Shown: positions 1 to 9,779 of the stretch, piece after piece
Layout of the letters: each line of letters opens with the position of its first letter
Numbering within the stretch: the first letter of the stretch is position 1
Source: Zygnema cylindricum
Taxonomy: Eukaryota > Streptophyta > Zygnematophyceae > Zygnematales > Zygnemataceae
DNA: 44,748 bases
Assembly (NCBI GenBank): GCA_037447655.1
Contig: JBBHKE010001366.1
Coordinates: 1-44,748, forward strand
Direction: 5' to 3'
Program-made: the position numbers and the translations under genes
The notes under the pieces: model-generated
Told to the model about the DNA's origin: nothing
The model's input: the letters and a program-made list of their open reading frames with translations, nothing else
Database searches by the model: none

Positions 1-1094
1 ATTTATTCTGTACACTGATATTTCTATACGCTAGTAACGATTCAAGGTGTACAGTACGAAACTGTACTTTTCCTGTTGCAAAAATCAAAATGTACTCAAC
101 ACTTGGGTACTTTCTTACACCTGCCAAGCAGAGATAGAGCCAAGCCACGCGTCCAGCAGAATCCTCCGTATGGCTGCGCGCGCGCGTGAATCCTCCGTTC
201 GACCAATAATAATTCAGGTTCGATTATTGTCGCTTATAGGGCAATTAGCTACTGCTGTAATTTTTTGACGCTTTCTCGAAGTACAGTACTGTACTGTAGC
301 CATAACATTTCCCGTAATCAAACGGCCACATTATTTTGTGCTTCACAAAGTTCCAAAAATATACTTGCTAACCGTGCCTTGTTGACACGTGTGAGTAGTA
401 ATGAGCTACACGCTCACATACAGTCCGTGTGTTCCGCGCGCGCGTGTGATTTCTGCTTTCGACCAATGAAATTCAAGATCTATCCTGTCACATTTTTTAC
501 TTTTGGGCAACAGCCAAAGATTCGGTCAATTTTTCTGCGCTCGTTGTACCATAAAATCTCGCATATTGTACAGGCTCCGTGTGGCTTTTTAAGTTATTAT
601 ACTGTTATTACTTATGCATTATATATCACATGATATTATATTATATTATATTATATTATATATGTCGGCTAGTGTGTATTGTTTGACTTATAGAAGCTGT
701 CAACCGAGTAGGGCGTTCACAGCCACAAGATCCTGGTGAGATACTCCCGCTTTCAGCCCAGATGGCGCCACGTCACTCGAATAATATACTGTACTTCAAA
801 GGACCTTCCAGGTCCAATGCGACAAAACAATGACGGTCAAGCCATGGATACACTCGTAGCTGGCAGCACGTGACAAGTTGTCTTCTGCGCATTCAATGCA
901 TTATGGTTCAGCAGCTGAATCTGACTTTCTCTGTCATTTGTCGTATCTGATCCGTCATAGTCGACATCTCCGTTTGACAACCTCGCATTTTCGTAACCCG
1001 ACAATCAGATCCTGCTGACGTGGCATTAGAGAAGCGTCGCTGCCGCCCGGAGGGGTCAAATTAACAAGCACTGTACTGCCAATCGCCCATTTTC
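1..1094. other. Gene-free DNA, no recognised feature
   Basis: AT-rich sequence with frequent GTAC tetranucleotides. The reading frames are short and resemble no family I know. Apart from the pentanucleotide repeat listed separately, I see no gene, RNA or transposon end here. Confidence 0.6.
632..662. repeat. (TATTA)n microsatellite
   Basis: About six uninterrupted copies of the pentamer ATATT/TATTA. Simple sequence repeat. Confidence 0.85.
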
Positions 1095-1275
1095 AGCCTT
1101 TGGGTGCGTTTCGATGTGCCAAAGTAAGGGTTTTTTTCTGTCGTTTTCGTGTAAAACTTAGAGCCGTACTGCGTAAGTTTCAGCCGTACAAGAACAAAAA
1201 AAAAGAAAAGTACATTTTGCGTCATTTTAGGATGTACTACATGTTGTTGTTTTGTGTTCTTCGACCCACGGCTAC
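1095..1275 (+). repeat. Dispersed repeat R3, left part (split copy)
   Basis: This segment matches the reverse complement of about 25380-25570: shared blocks include the tract ending GCCAAAGTAAGGG, TTAGAGCCGTAC, GTACATTTTGCGTCAT and GGATGTACTACATGTTGT. It stops at CCCACGGCTAC (end 1275). The rest of the same repeat resumes at 3561 with ACGGCTAC ACCAAAAAACGTC, so one R3 copy was split by the 1276-3560 insertion. The unsplit copy is at 25247-25570 on the other strand. The class of R3 is unknown. Confidence 0.7.
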
Positions 1276-1310
1276 TACACCGTGAATCGCTATTAGCGTA
1301 ATGAAATAGA

Positions 1311-1851
1311 TACACCGCGCATCGTTATTACTGTCAAAGTCACTAATTTGGGTTCTTAAAATTTTGATTTTTTTCCTCAAATAGGATACATGATTTTAAT
1401 TTTTCCTTGACGTTAATTGAGATACCGTACAAAATAGCGCAAAGAACTAAAGTTCAATAAGATCTAAATAGCGTGGTGTACGGTCGATGTCAGACCGTAC
1501 ATAAATGTACCTTTTCAAGTGAAAATTTTACAAAAAATGAATTAAATCGGACTCGTTCGCATAGGAACGTGCGCTACAAAAACGGGATTGGTCTGACATG
1601 TAAAAAAGTCTGACATGTACGGATATTTTAATTTCACTACGGTGTACGATTTTTTATATTTTGTACAAATACATATAATAATGTATACAATCGTACAGAA
1701 AATTTTCCATTTTTGTTGTTCCAAATTAGCGTTAACACTGAAATTAGAATAAACCTTTTTTTTTAATTTTCAAATTCTTAATTAGCGTCAATGACGGTAA
1801 ATTTACTTACACACTATTTAAACTTTGACACTAATAACGATGCACGGTGTA
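1311..1851. mobile_element. TA-flanked MITE, nested
   Basis: Terminal inverted repeats of about 30 bp: the left end TACACCGCGCATCGTTATTA is mirrored at the right by TAATAACGATGCACGGTGTA, and inner sequence (GTCAAAGT / ACTTTGAC) extends the match. The ends are TA dinucleotides. The element lies inside the sequence beginning at 1276, which carries a related terminus. Confidence 0.7.
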
Positions 1852-1860
1852 ACGTAATGA

Positions 1861-2078
1861 AACCGCCAATCGCTATTAGCGTTGTGTACGCTTATACCGT
1901 CCCGCTTTTTTTTTTTCATTCTCAAATATAATTATCCACACTATTTAAAAAAAAGCTTTAAATCCTAATTAGAGTAATCGATTTCTTCCAAAATTTCCAA
2001 ATTCCCAATTAGCGTACACCACGCTAAATAATAGTATACGCTAATCAAACGTACACGCTAATAGCGATTGGCGGTGTT
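1861..2078. mobile_element. MITE with CCGCCAATCGCTATTAGCG ends
   Basis: The left end CCGCCAATCGCTATTAGCG (1863-1881) is the exact reverse complement of the right end CGCTAATAGCGATTGGCGG. Same family as the TACACCG MITEs. The core CGCTATTAGCG is itself nearly palindromic. Confidence 0.65.
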
Positions 2079-2831
2079 GTCCTGGGAAGTGTACAGCTTG
2101 GTTCGATACTTCGATTAGTTTTAGGTGTGTACCCTAAGGATTTTGGTATGTCCACGTAGCAGCTCTCACTATTTTTTCGTACTGTACCTCTCCTCGGGTG
2201 TGTGCGCCGTCCATGCAACTCCGTACTCTGTAAAGTAGAAGTCAATTGATAATGTTTGACCCATTCAAAGCTCGCCCATTCGAGTCTTCACTTTCTAATC
2301 ATCAAACCGTACCAGGCCGTACAGCTACGTCGAAAACCGTGTAAAACAGGTCACATTCAAATATTCAATCCATCATAATCACTGATCACATTCATTAGTT
2401 ATACACACACGCGCAGCCGACTGTGAGGTCCAAATGAGGTACATATATTTCAATATCAGGCATAGCATGTAAACGAACATCAGCCGTCCGATCGGAAGTC
2501 AAAATTCTTTCCACGTCCTAAGATTTCATCTACCAGTTTCATCCAATCTATTCTCCTTCCTCATTTCCGAAAAAACAATTAAACGAAACAACCAGAGCCA
2601 ACAAATCCAGCAATTCGCCAAATCAACAAATCCAAACTACAAGCAACAAGCGGCGTCCAATCGGGTCTAAACGGGTCAAAACGAAGAACATGCCTGCAAA
2701 CGAACTTCCCTCCTCGGACCAAAATCCTGCTCAACTCTTTTCTTTATCGCCCTACTTTCATCTCGTGCTCCACAACTGTCGCTGTCGGTCGTCGCCTGTT
2801 CCCCGGCGCCTGCCAGACGACTAGCAAGATC

Positions 2832-2874
2832 GTACTTGCGACTGTACTTGCGACTGTACTTGCGACTGTACTTC
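2832..2874. repeat. 12-bp minisatellite
   Basis: Three exact tandem copies of GTACTTGCGACT, then a partial fourth. Confidence 0.8.
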
Positions 2875-3423
2875 CAAGTGTGCCTGCGACAGTTCCTGCG
2901 ATATTTTTTTAGGGTTGCTTTGAGAGGCATGTGCGGAGCCGACAGCTAAAGCTGAACGATGAATTCTATGAACGCTGTGCTCCAATCCAAGGCGGTGGGA
3001 GGGGGACAGACCACGCCAGGAGAAAACAAAAAATGTAACCTTTGCACAATATTAATCGCTGGAAATGGATAAGTACTAATGTACTAATTGATACCAATTT
3101 GTCTGCAGATTGCAGATTGCAAATTGGTAGGTATTCCTGCCTTCCTGCCCGAAACGAACAGTCTGCAATTTTTTTTTTTCATATCATACTTTGACTAAAT
3201 TAGTGTGGGTTTCAAGTTTTCATATGTGAAGTTCTGTACCGTAGTATGTACTAAATAAGTAACTATATGTATTACAGTATTAGTATTACAGTATTAGTAC
3301 TTTTGCGTCCGTTACATTTTGCGGCGTTACCTTTTAAGTAACGGAACGAAAATCACGGCGTACGTCGCGTTTCATAAAATTTTTCATTATCGCTAAAACA
3401 ACATATAAAAAAAAAAAAAAAAA

Positions 3424-3560
3424 ATTCAATATATCGCGATATATATCGCGATAATTTATGTTGGTCGCGGTACGATATATCGAGGACTTTCCTCGATCAA
3501 TATTCGATATATCGAATATCGAGATTATCGCGATATGAAACTACCCGATACCCAACACTA
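3424..3560. mobile_element. Right half of hAT-like TATCG-rich MITE
   Basis: From the A-run onward this matches 31220-31349 almost base for base: GATATATATCGCGATAATTTATG, the GGTACGATATATCGAGGA block, then ATTATCGCGATATGAAACTA and the terminus CGATACCCAACACTA. The left half found in the complete copy is absent. Confidence 0.75.
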
Positions 3561-3710
3561 ACGGCTACACCAAAAAACGTCATCTTCAAACTTTTCTTTA
3601 AAGCACAGGGACGATGTGTTTTAAAACAAAGTTTTTTGAAAAACAAATGGGAACACTTATTCACACGTGTAGAAAAATTTACAAAAATTTGAAACGAATT
3701 CAAGCGACAG
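3561..3710 (+). repeat. Dispersed repeat R3, right part
   Basis: Continuation of the repeat interrupted at 1275. It matches the reverse complement of 25247-25390, sharing AAAAAACGTCATCTTCAAA, GATGTGTTTTAAAACAAAG, CACACGTGTAGAAAAATTT and AACGAATTCAAGC. The match ends near AGTGAAAGGT. Confidence 0.7.
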
Positions 3711-3924
3711 TGAAAGGTACACTATTCGTTATGTTTTGTCCGTTTGCGTCCATCAAAGTACACAGTGTTTTGTTTTGTCACGTTTCGTTCAGTACTGGCT
3801 TTTCCATTCCAGGGGTCTAAAAATTACGATGCCACTTCACGAAAACGTGAAAAACTTATGAGGGCGCCCCAGTAAGTCGCACACGCCGACTCTCTCACGC
3901 AGCCTCACATTCTCTCGTTTAAAC

Positions 3925-4382
3925 CATAGTTCAAAAGTAGGTGAAAGTACGCCCATAACATATGCCTATTGTACGAAAAACATGCAATATGACCTTAAGA
4001 CCCATATTGCATTGGTCGCAAAATGAAAAAAAAATAGTAACATGGTTGTGTTGCACATCGATCGAAAGAGAATTAAACATCATGTCTAAATTTTGAAAAA
4101 CATTCGGACAAAAAAATATTTTTCTGTGAGTTTTGAGGTATTTTTTATTTAAACTGTCAGATTTGGACGATCGGACGGTCGCTAATAAAAGTAGCGAACT
4201 AAGAAGATCACATGAAAATCCCATAACACAACTCACGATAGGACTATTGTCATAATTCGGACGATCGGACGGTTGCTGATCAAAGTAGCGATTTAAGAAG
4301 ATCTCATGAAAGCCCATAACACAGCTTACGATAAAGGCGCATACAAAAGGCCTACAATAGAAACGCCTACTTTTGAACTATG
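3925..4382. mobile_element. MITE, CATAGTTCAAAAGTAGG family (long copy)
   Basis: Terminal inverted repeats CATAGTTCAAAAGTAGG and CCTACTTTTGAACTATG. It matches 31522-31885 through most of its length. This copy is about 94 bp longer because a segment (about 4168-4240) is partly repeated at 4255-4325, sharing CGGACGATCGGACGGT and GAAGATC(A/T)CATGAAA. The flanking octamers GTTTAAAC and CTTTAAAT share TTTAAA, consistent with a decayed 8-bp target duplication. Confidence 0.75.
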
Positions 4383-4453
4383 CTTTAAATTGCATTACTT
4401 CTTCAAAGTTTACTATTGCTTTAAACTGCATTACTCCTTCAAAGTTTACTATT
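4382..4453. repeat. Tandem 36-bp duplication
   Basis: Two adjacent copies of a 36-bp unit starting GCTTTAAA and ending AAAGTTTACTATT, with two differences. It lies directly beside the MITE end. 4454-4733 shows nothing recognisable. Confidence 0.8.
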
Positions 4454-4733
4454 CCTCATCTCTTACGAGGCGGCTTTACGTTGACCGGTGGAAAGCTGGA
4501 GAAAACAGTGAGAGTGTCGGTTTTCGTCCACTACCAACGGTTTTCAAGCACTGTTTTCGCTTCAAAGCGCGTGGAATTTGCCAAAGAGGTAACTATACAG
4601 GATAGGTAGCAAAAACGACACTTCTTCAGCCATGGACATCCTTTATGGCAAAGTGTTGGAAGGTTGAACGTCTACAAATGTCACGCAAGGTTATATGACG
4701 TTGACAGCAACATTTCACAATTTGGTGCGTCAT

Positions 4734-4932
4734 TGTTGAGCGTGCCTGGAAACCATGGTGTTTAGGTGAGATGTCCAAGGAGGTGTGCATGAGAAACCCG
4801 CAATTCTCCCAAATGCTGATGCCCCCCCGGATCTATGACAATGCCCTTCTCTGTCCCTCCCCCCCCAGGGGTATGCATAAGTATAATGAGGAATGGAGTA
4901 AAGAAGAAAAAGTACTCCGTACCCCCCCAGAT
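4734..4932 (-). repeat. Segment S', LTR-edge repeat (outer copy)
   Basis: About 199 bp matching 6121-6320, including GTGCCTGGAAACC, GGTGAGATGTCCAAGGAGGT, CAAATGCTGATGCCCCCCC and GAGTAAAGAAGAAAAAGTA. The two copies flank the Gypsy 3' LTR body directly. It is probably part of the LTR or of a second, partial LTR; the exact LTR limits cannot be settled here. Confidence 0.7.
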
Positions 4933-4933
4933 T

Positions 4934-6118
4934 CTTTTCTGCCAGAAGCTCACTAAGTGCTACACTCCCGACCACTCTCCAAAGAATAGGGAGGAACGAA
5001 GGGTCGTCCGATCCGGCCCGCAAGAATTCCGGACAAAAACCAAAGATGACCACAAAAGTGTGCAAAGAACTCCCACGCAGAAATATAGAAATAACAAATA
5101 TCGGCTCTCTCAGATTAAACAATATCACCTTGCCCCAGAGAATGGAAATAAATATATAAATAAATGATAATGGTGAAGCAAATTCACATACCCCGGAGTG
5201 CAACGATGACCAAACTCAGAAGAAGAAAACTCTCCCAATGGCCCCGAAGACAGGTAAGAATCTCCCTCACCCCTCCCGGTTCCACCGTACTGATCCGACA
5301 AGACTCTTCTTAGTTTCAAACAGCGAAAGTCCAAACTGCCCAAAGCGAGGATAGTGCCAACTACCCACCCGTGCTATGGTCTCCACAAAAGACAATCCAA
5401 AACAAAGATGGCAATAGAGTCCACAACAAAATGCAAACGTTCTCCAATAGAAAGATTGATCTACTTCTCTGGGGGTTTTCTCAAGAGACAGTATTGAAAA
5501 AGCAACCTGTCTCCTTCGGCCCCAAGTGCCTTATACAACCAAAGTTTGTCTTACTGCAAGTGCCAAAGTCAAAGCAATTCCAAAAGCCAATCAACGACCA
5601 CCAATTGTTATCGCACGGACATAAGACAAACATACTGTACTACACTCAGGGCAAAAAGTTAGGCGACTGGTTCCGACTGGAATCATAGCCACAAGTCCTC
5701 CTATTGTACACTAGTGGGCAACAAAGTACTGAATTGACGTGAAACGCCTAACTTTGACCCGGCGTCATAAATGCTATACCCATCTGTAGGGCCTGAACTA
5801 ACATCCTACTGACTGCTAACAACTAGATCTACGGGACAGTCCCAAGGTTTGCGTGTCGTTCCGCAAAGTACCCCTCTACTAGAGCTACATAGAAGGAATG
5901 TAATGTAATGGAGCCGCCAACTTTGCACCGGACTAACTCCGCCGTTCGACCTCCGTTGACGGTGAACTAAAGTGCGTAGTCCTCCAAAGTGAAAATACAA
6001 AGATCTGATCTGGCTAGTTGTCCTCCCCTCTTACGTACGATAGAGTCCGTACAAGGTGGAATGAGGCCCCGGAACTCCTAGGAGTGCAAATGTGCCGAAG
6101 ATGCACACAAGCTTGACA
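4934..6118 (-). repeat. Gypsy 3' LTR body
   Basis: It aligns along its length with 24076-25244, from CTTTTCTGCC to GATGCACAC(A/G)AGCTTGA. Long shared blocks include ACCACTCTCCAAAGAATAGG, TCCGATCCGGCCCGCAAG and AAGCAACCTGTCTCCTTCGG, with scattered substitutions and small indels. The minus-strand start is TGTCAAGC. True ends are uncertain because of segments S and S'. Confidence 0.8.
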
Positions 6119-6120
6119 GC

Positions 6121-6320
6121 TGTCGAACGTGCCTGGAAACCGTGGTATTTAGGTGAGATGTCCAAGGAGGTGTGTATGAGAAACTCGCAATTCCCCCAAA
6201 TGCTGATGCCCCCCCCGGATTTATGACAATGCCCTTCTATGTCACTTCCCCCCCAAAGGTATGCATAAGTATAATGAGGAATGGAGTAAAGAAGAAAAAG
6301 TATTTCGTACCCCCCCAGAT
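6121..6320 (-). repeat. Segment S, inner LTR-edge repeat, next to a purine-rich tract
   Basis: Near-copy of 4734-4932. On the minus strand it is preceded (about 6321-6340) by AAGAGGGGAGGGGGATC, a plausible polypurine tract. If that is the primer, the 3' LTR would begin inside S (TGGGGGGG...) rather than at 6118. Confidence 0.6.
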
Positions 6321-6364
6321 CCCCCTCCCCTCTTAGTCTCGACTGACTAAGAGGTTTAGACAAA

Positions 6365-6888
6365 TTATCCGCCAAATTCGCAGTCCCCACAGAACCACGG
6401 ATTTGCGGGTTGAGAGCGGGGCTCCCAATTCAGCGGTAGGCATCTGTCATGCCACCCTTGGTGACAACGTTCACACACCAACAAGAGGTAGGGTATGGGA
6501 GACACATTGCAGGCAAAAGAACATGATGGTGGGTCTGCAAAGTAAGTGAGGTGGAAAGTTAGTTCGTCCCCTAACCCTCGCAGGTGGCAAGGGGCCACAT
6601 TGATTTTATTCTCTTTAATTTTGCGGCCATCCTTCCCTTCCAAAGTAGGAACCCCTTTGTTTGAAACCTCCATTACCATCAGAATTACTCGTCTAGCAGA
6701 AATGTCCAAAGTATCCTTCTTTTGTTGCATGCAATACACAAAATCCCCGGGCACGAATCGTCGTTGCCGAGGGACATAATTGTCGCTCCGGCGTTGGGAA
6801 TACTAAAGCTGATCCCTATGCTGAGCAGCTTGTAAATTGCCCATAGCCAGAGGTATTTCTCGGTGAAATACCTTAGCCCTATCGGCAA
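6365..6888 (-). pseudogene. Gypsy integrase C-terminus: GPY/F-like module plus PHD finger
   Basis: Reading down from about 6888, the frame gives the usual Gypsy integrase tail (a segment with AQHRD, a stop, then VPGDFVYCMQQKKDTLD from about 6754), followed by a beta-type module (VILMVMEVSNKG...KINVAPCHL). The end is a Cys/His cluster spaced C-x3-C-x11-C-x2-C-x4-H-x2-C-x16-C-x2-C, with CERC, QGWHDRC and PWFCGDC. That is the C4HC3 signature of a PHD finger, except that the first pair is x3 instead of x2. PHD fingers typically bind histone H3 tails, so a role in choosing chromatin for integration, as for chromodomains of chromoviruses, is inferred. The protein stops three residues after the last Cys (EFGG). 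At least one stop or frameshift separates it from the integrase core. Confidence 0.75.
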
Positions 6889-7727
6889 TTAGTTTTCGAC
6901 AGTCCCCCGGTTGTCCATCTCAGGAAGTACGACCGCCTGAGCCGATGCAGCCCCAGGTAAGATGGGATGTCGGCCGAAGAGAATGAAATAAGGGCTGTAG
7001 GAGTGGAGAGATGCTTCCCGGCTGAACGTGTATCCCATGGCAATCCAAGGCACCCGTCTGTCCCATTCCCCCAAATCCTCTTCCACTGCATATTTCCGTA
7101 GTGACCGCTTCACTGTCTATACGCACCTCTCGGCCAAGCCGTCGGCTTGGGGGTGGTCTCGGCTGGTCAGCCGGTGGTCTATGAGGCACTGCTCCAGTAG
7201 GTTAAAAATTTCACTAGCGAACTTGGACCCGTGATCCGTTAGCACCTCAGTTGGTGCTCCGAATTGAGACAACACTCTCTGCAAGAATGCGTCCGCGATT
7301 GCTTTGGACTCTTTCCGGGGAAGTACCACCAATTCCATCCATTTAGAGAAGTGCTCAATCATGACCAGGACAAAATGGTTTCTCCTCCGGCTAGTGGGAA
7401 TTGGTCCTAGCAGATCTAGTGACCATCTATAAAACATCCCCGGATGGGGAGGGAGTGAAGTTCCGTCCCACCCTTTTTGTCAAAAGCAGCTTTAACCCGG
7501 TCACAGGAAAGACACGTCTGCACCACACAATTGACCTGGGCCCGCAACCGATGCCACCAGTACGACCTTGTGACCAGTGAGGTGGTCCGTTTCTGCCCGA
7601 AATGCCCGCATTGCTGGTGAAGCCGAACAATGAGTGTTTCTCGATCTGCCAGAGGAGGAACCACTTTCCTCGTCCCATCGGCCCATTTCCGAAGTAGAAT
7701 GCCTCTGTCCCATTCGTACGCCGCCAT
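6889..7727 (-). pseudogene. Gypsy integrase (HHCC zinc finger and DDE core)
   Basis: 7416-7727 encodes the N-terminal zinc-binding domain: H-x4-H (HQQCGH), then SYWWHRLR and C-x2-C (CLSC). 7117-7437 encodes the catalytic core: first Asp in WSLDLLGPIP, second in LTDHGSKFAS, Glu in HPQADGLAER. The second Asp and Glu are 34 residues apart, one short of the family's usual 35. The chain changes frame near 7120 and continues at 6889-7113 (SLRKYAVEEDLGEWDRRVPWIAMGY..., FGRHPILPG), the normal continuation of Gypsy integrases. Its role is integration of cDNA in the nucleus. Broken by at least two frame changes. Confidence 0.85.
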
Positions 7728-7793
7728 TCGGTTCTGAACACGGGAAAAGTGAATTGCGGCAAGGTGAGGAAAAGGGGAACCCTTTTGGATAGA

Positions 7794-8390
7794 CTAGAGG
7801 GAATCGACATCATTCCAAATATCTTTGCGGCCGGCTCCAATGAGAGCCTGCCCCTCTACATCTGCAGCAAAAGTTGACAGTTCTCCTTTGGCCCGAGGCA
7901 GCCAAATACAGGCAGAGGAAGCCCGGATAAGTCCTAGGCTAAGCTCCGGGTCTTCGTCATGCCGCGCCCCGGTAGAGTCTCTGGTGGAAGGGTCCAGATT
8001 CCTGTTGAGTCCGTCGGCACTTCTATGAATCTCCCCGACCCGATGGATGATGCTGAAATCATATTTGTGCAAGATGAGAACCCATCTGGCCAGCTTGTCG
8101 GTCAACTTACTGTTCTCCATGATCCATTTGAGGGGCTGGTGATCCGTGATAAGAGTGAAGTGTACCCCATAAAGGTAAGGCCGGAAATGCTGTATGGCCC
8201 ACACCGCGACGAGTAATTCCCCATGATAACTGCTGTAATTCCCCTTAGCTCTATTTTTACTCCGGCTTGCGTAGGCCACTACATACTCTGCCCTTGCATC
8301 GTCCAATTGCGCCAAAACTGCTCCCAATCCGAACCTGCTCCAATCTGTATAAAGGAGAAAAGGCCGCTGGTGATCGGGTATCCGGAGCAC
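7794..8390 (-). pseudogene. Gypsy RNase H domain
   Basis: The 198-codon frame shows the RNase HI-type acidic residues of Gypsy pol: Asp in LLYTDWSRFGLGAVLAQ, Glu in SSYHGELLVAVWAI, Asp in LITDHQPLKW, and the late Asp in HRSADGLNR. It removes the RNA strand during reverse transcription. Between this frame and RT (8391-8489) the sequence still encodes the connection (LNLLLRKDHEWQW-like) but with in-frame stops. A long, poorly conserved tail after HRSADG links to integrase. Confidence 0.85.
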
Positions 8391-8489
8391 AGGATGCTAC
8401 TTAAGGGAATCTTTTAAGAATTAGAAAGCAATCTGCTGTTCTTCTTTCCACTGCCATTCATGGTCTTTTCGCAATAATAGATTCAATGG

Positions 8490-9443
8490 CTAAGTGTGGC
8501 TACTGAATTGAGGAATAAACCTTCGGTAATAATTTGCAAGGCATAGGAAAGTGCGAAGAGCAAAAATGTCCTGCGGGGGAGGAAGAGCGTCAAGGGCTGC
8601 CACCTTAACCATATGGGGACCTAGTGTCCCAGGAGTCACCTCATGACCCAAATAAATGTTTTTCTGCACCCCAAAGATGCCCTTCCCCGGGTGACACTTC
8701 AAACCCGATGCTTGGAGAGCCCGGAGAACAATCTGTATATGCTCTAAGTGTTCTTCGAATGTCTTCGAGAAGATGATCACATCGTCGATAAAGCATCGGG
8801 CAAAGTCAATTCTCCGGAGAGCCTCGTCTATGGCCCGTTGGAATTTGGCAGGTGCATTTTTGAGGCCAAAGGGCATGTATAGCCATTCATACAGCCTCGA
8901 TCCTTCCCAAAAAGCGGTCCTCTCCCGGTGCTTCGGCTCCATTGCAATCTGGTGAAATCCATTCTTCATATCCAACGTGGAGTAGATGGTGGCCCCAACA
9001 AGAGAGTCAAAGATATCTTCCGGGGTAGGCATAGGATAACGATCAGAGACAGTTGCCGCGTTGAGCATCCGGTAGTCCCCACACATCCGGAAATCTACAA
9101 TTTTTCCGGAGGAGTCTTTCTTTGGCGCGAGCACGGTTGGTGAGGCAAACCTATGTAGCCCTGTACTCTCCTGCACCAGTCCGACGTCCACCAAAGTTTG
9201 CACCTTTGTGGTAATGAACTCCTTCTCCTTGAAACTGAGAGGATACTGTTTCTGCCAAACAGTTGCCGTCTCGTCGATCAAGTCTATCCGGAAAAGGGTC
9301 CCCTTATAGATTCCTACATTTGTGTCAAACCAGGCGAACACCAACCCGTTCTCCTCTAACAACTTGGAGAGCCGGTCCTTCTGCTGTGGGTCTAGTTGTT
9401 CCCATAGAGTACAGTCCATCTTCGCGGGTTCCACTGCTGCCAA
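8490..9443 (-). pseudogene. Gypsy reverse transcriptase
   Basis: 317-codon open frame. Visible RT blocks in order: KQYPLSFKEKEF, VQESTGLHRFASPTVLAPKK, FRMCGDYRMLNAATVSDRYP, IYSTLDMKNGFHQIAM, FWEGSRLYEWLYMPFGLKNAP, FQRAIDEAL, then the catalytic box CFIDDVIIFS (about 8778-8800), a FIDD variant of the usual YxDD, then GLKCHPGKGIFG and the FLCLANYYRRFIPQFS connection. It is the longest intact frame of this element. It is ended by a stop just after the RRFIPQFSSHT segment, where the family normally continues into RNase H. Confidence 0.92.
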
Positions 9444-9461
9444 TGCTTCCAGTGGCTGACC

Positions 9462-9779
9462 CTATAGAGAGATGCCAAATTTCAGCTCTACCTGTGGGTC
9501 TGTCCCATCCCCGGTTGTTAAAACGGTGCTGTTGACAACTTCCCTTGAGCTGCCGTGATCTAAGCCTTCGCTCCCCCCCACTGAGGAAACTCTTAGGTTT
9601 AGTGTGCTATTTGAATGAAACTGTGTGAATTTTTCCCTGCTATCTGAATGAAATTGTGTGAATTTTTCCCTGCTTTCTGAATGAAATTGCGTGAAATTTT
9701 CCCTTCTTTTTTCTCTCTCCCTCTCAAGCTGCAGAGTAGCTTGCATGGCCAACAACTGTGGAGCTTGAAGGTATGCTCC
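9462..9779 (-). other. Linker between DNMT and RT with an 11-residue repeat
   Basis: The frame at 9462-9755 begins with a charged, probably helical stretch (LQLEREREKRRE), then three near-identical 11-residue units of the type REKFTQFHSDS (33-bp DNA period, about 9600-9700), then a Ser/Gly-rich segment. In a Gypsy polyprotein the protease usually precedes RT, but I see no D-T/S-G motif here. I do not recognise a domain. Confidence 0.6.

Larger units (their letters stand above)
1276..3560. mobile_element. Composite transposon block (2,285 bp) with 8-bp target duplication
   Basis: The block is flanked by identical octamers ACGGCTAC (1268-1275 and 3561-3568), and the flanks rejoin to give the R3 repeat seen unbroken at 25247-25570. 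Its right end is the terminal sequence CGATACCCAACACTA of the hAT-like family that is complete at 30902-31349. Its left end is instead a TACACCG MITE terminus. The simplest inference is a hAT-like insertion whose left end was later overwritten by TA-targeting MITEs. No transposase frame is visible. The 2080-3400 interior shows only a short 12-bp minisatellite. Confidence 0.6.

Noticed and set aside
5371-5688. A frame shared by both Gypsy LTRs (also 24440-24841), antisense to the element
   Set aside because: Similarity follows from LTR homology. The frame start and length differ between copies, no domain is visible, and the differences do not look constrained to codons.
9263-9535. Plus-strand frame opposite RT (and others such as 8773-9143)
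   Set aside because: Shadow of the Gypsy pol coding strand, which carries clear RT motifs.
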